Source: a virus
Virus record (IMG/VR): IMGVR_UViG_3300028025_003567
Coordinates: 1-45,104 of that record
Length of the DNA: 45,104 bases
Reading direction: 5' to 3' (one strand)
Position numbers and translations under genes: made by a program. Shown one piece after another: positions 13,123 through 23,200 of the stretch. Every line of letters begins with the position of its first letter. The first letter of the stretch is position 1. The notes beneath the pieces were generated by a model, which was given only the letters and a program-made list of their open reading frames with translations, ran no database searches and had not been told where the DNA came from.

Positions 13123-13174
13123 ACTATCAAGTCCTAATCCCAATGAGCATCCACGCCACATGTAGCCGCCTACC

Positions 13175-13930
13175 TTAGTCTTGATTAAGGTCATCGTGCT
13201 TTCTTTCGAGAGCACAGTCAAGTTCCTTCCTGTGAGAACGCAGTTCCCAGTAGCAAATGAGAGCCACAAGCAATACACAACCGATTACGGTGTAGGGGAA
13301 CCAAGAAGTCATAATGACTGAAGGCAGTATTGCGGGTACGATAATGCAACCCATGCCAATAGAGCCGCAGATGGTTGCGGTCTGATATCTTGACATAAAG
13401 ATTAGTCCAGCACACAGTGCCAAGAAACCAAACCCGATTACCCTGCAAGTGTTGGTAATGCTGGCAATTGTATGTTCAGTCGTAAGCCTCCTTGCCTCTG
13501 CTTGTGCCTGTTTCTCAACCAACTCTACTTGACGCTTAAGTGACTTATTTTCTTCATCTGTTTTTAATACTTTTGCGTATGCTTGCGTTGTTTCTTCAGA
13601 TACTTTGGATGCTTCTATTTTTTCGCCCTGTAATACTTTTTCATCTTTAAGTGCCTTTTGGTATAATTGGATTTCGGTATTAGAAGGCTCCTTAATCCCA
13701 GCCAGTCTGGTGTAGGTAAGTTTTAGGACTTCTTTGGGAGGTCCGTCTTTAAGAGTTTCTGTAACAACAAATACAGCCCCAGCCGCTGAAGATATCTCAG
13801 ATTCAAGTTGGTCGATGTACAGGTCTTTATCATTATTTTCAATTACATCTACACGAGTTACTACCTCTGCAACTTTGGGTGCAGTTGAACATCCAGTCAA
13901 GAGGATAGACAACAGCAGTAATCGTTTCAT
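13175..13930 (-). CDS. Membrane lipoprotein, possible spanin/lysis accessory protein (251 aa)
   Basis: The N-terminus MKRLLLLSILLTGCSTAPK is a lipoprotein signal with lipobox LTGC (Cys14 acylated). Residues about 85-155 are charged and coiled-coil-like. The C-terminus has three hydrophobic segments (about 160-178, 183-205, 210-230). Lying directly after the holin gene with a TAATG overlap, it is probably involved in disrupting the envelope at lysis, like an outer-membrane spanin. The extra transmembrane segments are not typical of one, so the function is only inferred. Confidence 0.7.
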   Translation of the reverse strand: MKRLLLLSILLTGCSTAPKVAEVVTRVDVIENNDKDLYIDQLESEISSAAGAVFVVTETLKDGPPKEVLKLTYTRLAGIKEPSNTEIQLYQKALKDEKVLQGEKIEASKVSEETTQAYAKVLKTDEENKSLKRQVELVEKQAQAEARRLTTEHTIASITNTCRVIGFGFLALCAGLIFMSRYQTATICGSIGMGCIIVPAILPSVIMTSWFPYTVIGCVLLVALICYWELRSHRKELDCALERKHDDLNQD

Positions 13931-14229
13931 TAAAAGAGTTTACGCTTAATCCTTCCAATAACAAGTTCAAAAAGTTCTGGGGCAATAGCACCAGAAATAC
14001 TGTAAAGGACAGACTTAAGCATCGGGTCGATATCAACATTATAAAGTGCGAAGTAAACTAGCACCCCAGTGATTCCCCCAGCCGTAATAAATCTAATCCA
14101 GCCAACAAACGAATGCCTATCTTTTGAGAGCAACAGTCTAGCGAACATTCCAACCGCACCAAGCAGGGCTATAATCCAGCCACCCTTGTGCAGTTCATCC
14201 GCAATCTCTCTTAAAGACTTATCTTCCAC
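13930..14229 (-). CDS. Putative holin (99 aa)
   Basis: The protein has a short charged N-terminus, then three hydrophobic stretches (about 17-34, 44-63 and 70-90), and a basic C-terminus (GRIKRKLF). A GGWIIALLGAVGMFARLLLS segment resembles LydA/holin superfamily III proteins, recalled from memory. It would form holes in the inner membrane to trigger lysis. It overlaps the end of the 3656-aa gene by 11 bases and is followed by the lipoprotein, a typical lysis cluster position at the end of the late operon. Confidence 0.7.
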   Translation of the reverse strand: MEDKSLREIADELHKGGWIIALLGAVGMFARLLLSKDRHSFVGWIRFITAGGITGVLVYFALYNVDIDPMLKSVLYSISGAIAPELFELVIGRIKRKLF

Positions 14230-17200
14230 TGTGTTTAAAGATGGATGACACCGCCTCCTGTTCGCTCTTTTCCTTTGAAATCATGATGCCATTAGGACTA
14301 AAGACAACAAAGTCGCTTGTCCACCTGTTTCTGGCATCGATAGCCTGTTGTCTTAGGATTACAAATCCCTCACTGTTTTGTACAGCAGTCCAGTCTTGGA
14401 AGGCTGGCTTAGGGCTATCACCGACCATGATATTACCTTCCTTGACAACACTCCAAGTGGTCTTGGCATCCACCCTGTCAGAGTGAGGCACGGTAGGGGG
14501 AGGGCCGCTGGTAACGCCCTTCGTAGAGCCAGTGTCCAGTTGCTGGGCCACGGAGGGTCTCTTTTGCTCTGCAAGAGCCTTGCTGGTATCAAGGAGTTGC
14601 TGTCTTGCCTCAACCACTTCGTCTCTGAGTTTCCAAGAGCCATTGACCTTCTCGTAGTCACCGTTGTGCAGTCTATCCCAGACATCAGTGTTGGGGTAAA
14701 TGGTAATCTGCCTCTTGTTGTTTCCAGTCTGGATGTAGGTGGTCTCGGAGTACTGTCCAATCTTAACCAGTTCAGCGGTGAGTGCTTCAATGACCTGCGG
14801 AGGCAGGGAGCCACCGTGAACATCAAAGAAGTTCTTGCTGTAAGAACCAAGTTGCTTGGCGGGAAGAACAGGCTGACCAGCCATAGATGTTGCCAGAACC
14901 TGTGCAGAGCGTAGGTCATCGGCAAAGAATCTAATGCCAATCTGGATTCGCTCAAGGTCTGGAGCAGTCATCACATGGGAAGGGGGAACCTTAACTCCAG
15001 CGTCATCACCAGTGAAGAACAGTTTAAACATGTCTCCGTGCTTGAACGCAACAAACTTTCCGTTGGGGGTTCTGAAGAACGCATCGCTAGGGTCTGGGTT
15101 CACAATCTCTGGCATGCCAAAGTCGTTGTACTTAAGTTGGGTGCTTACAGGCTCTGGGTTAGCAGAGATAAGTTTAAGGTCATCATTAAGTGCCAACAGG
15201 TTAGCCTTAGCGTCTGGCCTAGAGTTGAGGAACTGCTCCACTCTTCCTTTGTAAATCTTAACGGCAGACTCGGTCTTAGCCAGTTCAAGGAGAACCTGCT
15301 GGGTAGCGGTAATCTTGTCACGGCCCTGCTGAGTAAGTGCTTGCTCAATGCCAGTGTACCAAGCCTCGGCACTATCCATAGAGGCATCGGAGTGTGCTTG
15401 GGTCTTATTCTCAATGGCAATGTTGTCACCAGTCTTATCAATTTGCTCAACGATACCCCTTGCGTTTCTAGACTTGAAGTCTCCTTCAAGGCCAAGCCAA
15501 GTCTTAGTCTTCATGTTGGCATCCTGCCCACTGAAGATACTGCTAATCTCGCCAGCCTCATTGCTGAACAATGACAGCATGTAGCCAATGTATTGAGGGT
15601 TAGATACAAGTTCGGAGACGCTGGTGTACTTTGCGATGCCAGTCTTGATTTGAGGAATCGTGTGAAGGATGTAGTCTGCCTCTTCAATCTTAAGTTTGGA
15701 CCAATCCATCTTACCATCAACTAGGTTCTCTGGTCTGGTAAGTTCGGCAAGCCTTGCTTCTCCGCTGACTCTTGCAATGGCAAGGTACATCTTGGGCTGG
15801 TCATTCATGGCCTGTTTAACCCAGTGGTTGTAAAGCGTGTTAACTTTCTGGACTTCCAGATTTACATCAGAGTCTGGAGAGATGGTCTTAAGAGAATTCT
15901 CGTACTCGGCTCTCCAAGTATCCTTGACTGGCACATGGTTAGGACCGTCTGGGTTAATGATGTCGGGGAAGTAAAGGCTCACTAACTTCAAGTCTTCAGC
16001 GTCAATGCCAACAGGCTGACCAGTTCTCTTATACTCAGACTGAAGTCTGTTAGCATATGAAAGAGCCTTATCGAACAGGTCGATTTCTCTTAGGCCACGG
16101 AGTGCACGAATCTGTCCTTCGATAGCCTCTCCGTCAGAGACATTTTTAAGGACGCTGTCAACGGAGATTTGACCACCGATGATGTTGCCCTGTCTTTCAG
16201 AGTATTTCTGGTCGAACTGGTAGGTGCTTTGTTCTCCAGACTGCCACTGAATGGGTCTCTTGCCTCCCTCTGCGTTCTCCATCTTGACTCTGACTCCAGT
16301 GGATTCACTGGTAGCCTTGGTACGCTGATAGCCAGCACGAACTTCATCACGAGTCGGATAGAATTCACTCCAAAGAGTCGGGAAGATTGCTTGATACTTG
16401 TGGTCCGCAGGGAACACACGCATCGGGTCAGAGGTAATTCCCATCTCTTGGAACTTCTTCAACGAAGTCTCAAGTCTCAAGTCGAGTTCCTTTTGTTTTA
16501 CGGTAGCCTCTCTAATGTATTCGGCAGTCTCCGCACGGATGCGAGTTCTGGTAGCATCAAGCATTTCGTGGTGATGTCTAAGGAAGTCTTCGTATTGAAC
16601 ACGGAGCGGCTCTGGCAACTTCGCATAAGAATCAACAAGGGTGTCGCTGTTAATCTTGTGGACGATGTCGTATTTGCCTTGGGCTTCAGCAAACAACTTT
16701 TCAAGCATTGCATCTCTCTTGACAGGGTCTGCTTCTTGTAGGGCAAGTTTCTTCTCAAGATTAGCCTTGCTAAGTCTGTGAGCCAACTCATCAGCCATGA
16801 ACTTATTAACCTTCAGTTTGAAGTCGGTTCCTTCTGGGCTTTTGTCCCAAGCCATGATGCCACCAGAGTTCTGTTTAACATTTAGGTTAGCATCACCAAT
16901 GATGTCACGCCTAGTCGCTTCATTATCTGCGATGTCAAACACGCTATCGTCATGAAGGTAGTCGTTAAGGTTAACTCTGTTAGGGTTAGACTCATCAATC
17001 GTAGCCTTATGCAGACCAATCATGTCAGCCATAGCATGCTTAAATCTCTGGTGCATCTTATGCGGACTGAGGTAAGACTCTCCCTCAAGCGGGATGAATC
17101 TCGGCATGGTATAGAAGTCCTGCCTAGGCTCCACATTCATAGACACCTTTGCTTCGTACTCGGACAGGGCTACATCAGTTTCTGGGGCTGGCTTCTTGTC

Positions 17201-20200
17201 CCTAGCCAGTTCCATCTTGTAAGTCTCCCACTCAACCTCAGACATCTGCTTCACGATAGAACGCTTCTTGCCAATTCTTACCTTGGCTAGTGCACTTCTC
17301 TGGTTCACCTTGCCGCCCTGTGCGGCATGCAACTGAAGTTCAAGGTCTTCGATTTCCTTAACCAGTTGCTGGTAAGTCTCTCCCTTAATCTTGTCTTGAA
17401 TGTCCATTAGGACTTCCTGCTTACCAAGAGGAAGCATCGTCTCATCGCTGGCTCTCTTGGCCTCAGAAAGTGCATGCTCAATTAGAGCCGCCATGTCTCC
17501 CTGCGAGATAGCACCCTGTTCAGCAGGGGCATACTCGTCTGGGATTCTCAACTTGTTGTGGACCTGTCTGCTGTCGGTCATGAACTGTTCATGTGCCTTC
17601 AGTTCATCGATGTTAGCAAACACGCCATCTTTGATAAGACGCTTTGCGACTTCTGGTCTAAGCAGGTATCCTCTTCTAGAAAGGAACAGCAAATGACTGT
17701 CTCTTCTGTCGCTCAACTGCTCAAGAGGGCCGTCAAGTTCGGTGATAGCCTTTTCAAGTTGAGCAAAATCCTTGATGTTTCTTTCCTTAAGTTTCTGAAT
17801 AACTTCAGCCTGTATCTGTCTCTGCTGTTCGACTTTAGCCTTAATCAACTTCGGATTGTTAATCAAAACATTGGCAATCTTCTTTCTTTCTTCGACAAAC
17901 TTAGGCTTAATGACTTCAGAAAACTGCTTGGTCAGCCTATCGGCAACAGACCTAGCCGCCTCAAAGGAGGCAGTCTGAGGGTCGCTCATAGTTCCAACCC
18001 ACTTATTCAGTGCCTCAACGGTGGTAAGTCTATCAACTCTTTCGATGCCAGTGAAGTTTCCAGAGTCATCAAAGATAATCTTATACACATCTCCAATCGC
18101 TTTTGAAGAAAAATTACCGCTGGCTTCTTCGGCTTGTTTAAGAACATCAGAGGTTTTAGCCTTAGTCCCCTTCTTGGTTCTAGCAACGCTACTGATAAGG
18201 GCGTTCTTGCTATCAGAAGTAACCAACAGCATGTCTCCAGATTTAAAGACGGCTAGGTTTTTCCATTCTGGCATGATATCGCCAGCCTTAATCGTCCTTC
18301 TCTCGTCAATCATCTCAAGGTTCTGACCAAGGCCAGACGGCTTGTCTGGGTCATAGTCTGGATTAGGAACCTTCTTCTTAACGATTCTTTGAGCGTTAGG
18401 ATTCTCGTATTCAATCTCAGTTTCGTGAGTGATTAGTCTAAGGATTGATTCAGCCTGTTCATCACTGACACGCTTAAGGCTTTGGAACACGACATCAGCC
18501 GCATTGTTTTCATTCAAATCGATGATGGCGGCTCTCTTCGCTTCTTCAAGAGAAGGGAACTTCTTGTCCATAATCTTCCAGCCGTTAGCACGATGAGCGG
18601 TATACTCACCCTTCTTGTATCCGTAGGTAAGTCTGGCGATGGTCTTCATGCCATCGTATTCAAGCAACATCTCGTCAAAGTTTCTGTAAGCCTTAGACTT
18701 GGACTCTCCGCTGAGGGTGGTATCCTTATTCCAATGGTAGTGCTTAACGCCATTGATTTCAACAACCTCAATCTCACGGAAAGGAACAACACGCAGTCCT
18801 TCTTCAGCAGAGGGGAAAACAGTTCTTCCTCCTTCGGTCTGCCAAGGGGCATCAGAACCCTTTTCGGTTAAAATTGCTACGGTGGGTCTGCCTTCGTGGG
18901 TAAGGATTTGTGCATTGTTAGTATAGGTCTGCACCTTCTTCTCACCTCTGGCAAAGTCTCTAATACGCTTTGCGTTTCTTCCGTTGCGGACCTCGTCAAT
19001 ACCGTCCCAGCCTTCCCATCCCTTCTTGGAGAATGCAATGTCAGCAATCTGCTGGGGGCTTGCTTCCTTAAGATGGGCTTCAACATCCGTGTGGCTTTCC
19101 GAACCATCGCCAACATCGTTCTTAGTGACGGTTGCAATGAGTTCCTTTCTGAGTGCTTCAATGGAGTCGGCTAGACCAACATCACTGACATACTTGTCTC
19201 CAGACTTTCTTCCAGTAACTTGGACGCTAGTCTTTTCAAACTTCATCGATTCGGGAAGTTTAAGTTTCTTAAAGTTGAGACCAATGTCGGGCTGTTCTGG
19301 CTTGTACTGCTGTACATAATGACCAGAGGTTCCTAGGCTAGAGCGAATAACATCTCCGCTTCTGGTCCATCTTCCAAGATTGTCCTGCTTGTTGAACTCA
19401 AGTTCATCGCTCCATCTAAGGGAGTGCAGACCGTGTCTAAGAATCTCAGCCGCAGACTTTCTAAGATTGGTGTTGGTCAACTCATAGGTCTGAGTGAACT
19501 GTTGACGCATCTGGTCAAGTCTAGCCTTGAATTCTGGGGTGGCCTTTCCTTCAATTTCAAACTGTTTGGCAAGTGCCTGTGTCAGCATAATCAAACGCTG
19601 AGTAGGGCTTCTATGTCCATCTCCAGCCGCAGATTCGGTCATGGTCTGATAGGCCGCATCAAGAAGAGTGAAGTTTTCCTTTACGCTTCTTCCAGACTTT
19701 CTGCCTTCGGGGATGTCAGTAACACCCATAGCCCTACCCTGCTCTGCCGTAATGTCTTCATAGGTAGAGGGAATCGGGTTGCCCTTGCTGTCTCTTTCCC
19801 ATCTAGACCTCATCTCAACACGCTCAGTGCTCGGAACCGTTCCAAGCAAATTGTCTGCAATGTCAAACATCTTATAAGCAGACAGGGAAGTGATAAGTTC
19901 TTCCTCCAACTTCTTAAGTTCTTCTTCGTACTGTCTGGCCTTAGCGTCTCTGAATGCTTCGGTGGCTTCAAACGCTTGCTTTCTGCTGGCAGATGCCTTT
20001 CGCAGTGCACTTCTTCTGACCCAATGGTCCATCAAGACGGCATCAACCATTTCAATGTGACGCTTTTCAATGTCGGCAGGGAGTTCCTTGTATTCCTTAT
20101 ATCGTGCATACTCTCCGTTGCTCAGAGATGCAATGACTGCAAGGCTAGGTCTACCAGCACGAACCAAATCAATGCTGGAATCTCTAAACACGCTTCTCAT

Positions 20201-23200
20201 TACAGTAGCGTTGGCCTCGGCCTCGTCCAACTGTTCAAGGGATACTCTAAGTTGTCTCTGGGCCTTCATTTGTTCCTCTTCGGGCTTACCCTTTCTCTTC
20301 TCACGCTCTGCTCTCTGCAACTTACGCATCAACGCATCCTTACGCTGTTGAATGCTGGCTCTGTTCTTGTTGATTGAAGCCATTTCAATACGAATATTCT
20401 TGGCCTCTTGGTCAATCTGTTGCTGGTAGGTAAGTTTCTTCTTCTGTCTCGGTGCAAAGTTGCCGCTAATCGTGTCCAGAAGACTGATGCCAGTCTGCTT
20501 AAAGTCTTGGAAGTCGGTAAACGCAACGCTCACTTCTCCTTCGTGTTGGAACTTGATGGCTCTGAATCCGTTATTATGTAAATCCTTTTTGTCAAATCTT
20601 GAGAGGTAGTCGTGGGGCACATTGCCGTGACCAGTGATGTCAAGAATCTCTTCTGGTCTTACGCTCAAATAGCCAACCGTGTGTTCATTGAATCTGCTAA
20701 CAGTAGACGCTTCACTGAAGTGACTGATGTGGAAGTCTCCAATCTTTCTGGAGGCATACATACGCATCGGCTCACCAGTGGGAGTCTTAAACGCAGACTC
20801 CTCCATGTGAATGGAATCAGAAACGGAAACTTGGTAACCGTGGTGGTCACGCTGGTGACGCTGGACTGGCTGGAAGCCACCCTTCGGGGCAACCATCTTA
20901 GCAAGGATAGCCATGCTACCGTTCTTGGCAATATGGTCTGCGGCATCAGATTGGGTAACAACCTCCCAAGACGGCTTGTCGTATGTGCCAACATTGCCAA
21001 AGACATTCTGCTGACCAAATCTCTTGATACGCTGTGCGACAGGTTCGGCATCCTTATTGATTACGCCAGAAAGAAGGAACTCAACGCCTCTTCTTCTAAG
21101 GTGCTCAAGACCTTCAGCGTACAAAACATTTCCAAGTCCAAGGCTTTGGTATGCTGGCTCAATTCCAGTCTCGTTAATGTAAGCCATTCTCTGCATTTCC
21201 AAGATATCCTTGGGAAGTCCGTACCTCTTTAGGTAAGTGTCATGAATCGCTCTATCAAGCGACATGATTTGAGAATTAAACTCTCCAACCTTTTCTGGCA
21301 TACCGCTGGTCAAGTCATGAATGTACCCATCCATGCTAATGATGTCTCCACCATGTCCCATGCCGCTTGAATGATTTGAGGTTCTGTTTTCAATTCTAAC
21401 CAGCATCAACTGAAGTGGGTCAACATTGTCTTGAAGCGGTTTACTGCTACCCCAGCCACGCTTCTGTGCGTAGGTTGGGCTTACGGATGGGTCGAATTTT
21501 CTCGTAATAATGCCTTGACTCTTTTTGTCAGCCCAAGCCGCACTTACAGGTTCTTCATATCTAAGTCTAATTCTTCCGTTAAGAGGTCTTCTAGTAAAAC
21601 TGGTGGGAATCATTGCCTGTCTAGGAGCATAGTTGCCCTGTGCCTTAGCATGGGCATAATCATGGTCATAGAAGAAACCTTCACCCTGTAGGTGGTTGAT
21701 TCTGCCACTGATTCTATCAAGTCTAAGAGAGGTCCACGGAGTGAACGCCTCGTTCATATGTGCGTTTCTAAGTTGAGCATGCAGTGGGTAATGGAAACCT
21801 TGGTCCTGCATGTAACTTTCACTGAAGCCATCCTTGGGCGGGTGAGCACCAATAGCCGCATTAATAATGTCACGCTTTGCTCTTCCAATCTTGCCGCCAC
21901 CAAAGAAGTCCGCACCAGCCATAGCAACCTCGCCTCTGCTGTAGTTGCTCAAGAGACGCTTAATGTCAAAGTGCATCTCGGCTTCGCTTGCGTACACAGA
22001 CTTGACATATCCAGAGCCGACAGACCTAGCGGCATCCATAGGTCTCATGTGGTTGAACATGTAGTTCACTCGTCTGTCGATGGCGTAGTAATCAATACCG
22101 TTAACCATCAACTGAGGGTTACCAACCTTGTACATGACATCCGTGTCTTCAAGGTCCATCTGCTCCTTCTCAAGAAGGGTAAGTCTCTTTCTCTCAAACT
22201 TAAGAACGACCTCATAGGGAAGGATATGGCGTTCCTTTTCAGTGCCTTCATAGCGAGTGTTGTCTTCGCCAGTAGGTCTTCCCTTGGTGTCGAAGTTAAA
22301 CTTCTGCCTCTTGTCGCTTGAGTAAACAAACTGCATGATGTTGTTACCATCAATCCCCTTGGAGTGAATAGTTCTGGTAAGGGCAAACACCCTGTTCGCA
22401 ATCGTAGAGCCGAACACATCGGTGAACAAAGTCTTCTCCGCTTCAGTCATGTAGCCGCTAATCTTGAACTGCTTCTTGCCTTCAAACTGAGACTCGTGAG
22501 CCGCATACTCAAGGTCTGCTTCGTCAAATTCAGTTCCCTTCTTCTGCTGTTTTTCAAGAACCTTAGCCTTACGCTTCTCAGCGGCCTCAAGTTCTCTCTG
22601 ATTCTTTTCGTACTCAGCAGTATTTTCTGCAATCAGTTTCTTGGTGGCCTTAAGGTTGGGTCTTCTATTTGCTGGCATGTACGCACCAGCAGGAGACTGC
22701 TCCGTCTCTCCACCAATCTCTGTAAATCTAAGCCCCTTGTTGGCGGGGTCCATCTTTGCGTGTCTAGCAAAGAACGAAGTGAACTTGCCTTCCTGCTCTG
22801 CGTTGTATTCGGCATCGGTCTTTCTAACCATCTTGCCAGTGCCGTCATCCTTATAGAGGTGGTCGAGTTCCTTAAAGGTAATCTCGTTGCCAGTAAGTTC
22901 TGCCGACTTTCTTGCAGGGAAGCCCCTAACAGTATCGGTGTCCTTTCGCATCTTATCCACAACCATCTTCATTACTCTGTCAAGTTCTGGGATGATTACA
23001 CGCCTTCCTTTAGAGTCCAAGAAGAACCCTTCTGGATTGCCAGCCTTGAACTGAATTCTGCCACCAGCGGCTTCAACATCGTGCTTCATCAGTCTGTGGA
23101 CAGTATCAAGTCCAGAGTTCCAAACGATGTCTGCAAAGTTGTTTAGAGGGCTGTCACCACGGAGGAGGTAGTCAATAGGCTTATCCTTAATGTATTTTCC

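Noticed and set aside
19424-20377. 317-aa plus-strand open frame
   Set aside because: It lies opposite the giant protein and is explained by antisense openness of AGA/CTT-rich codons.
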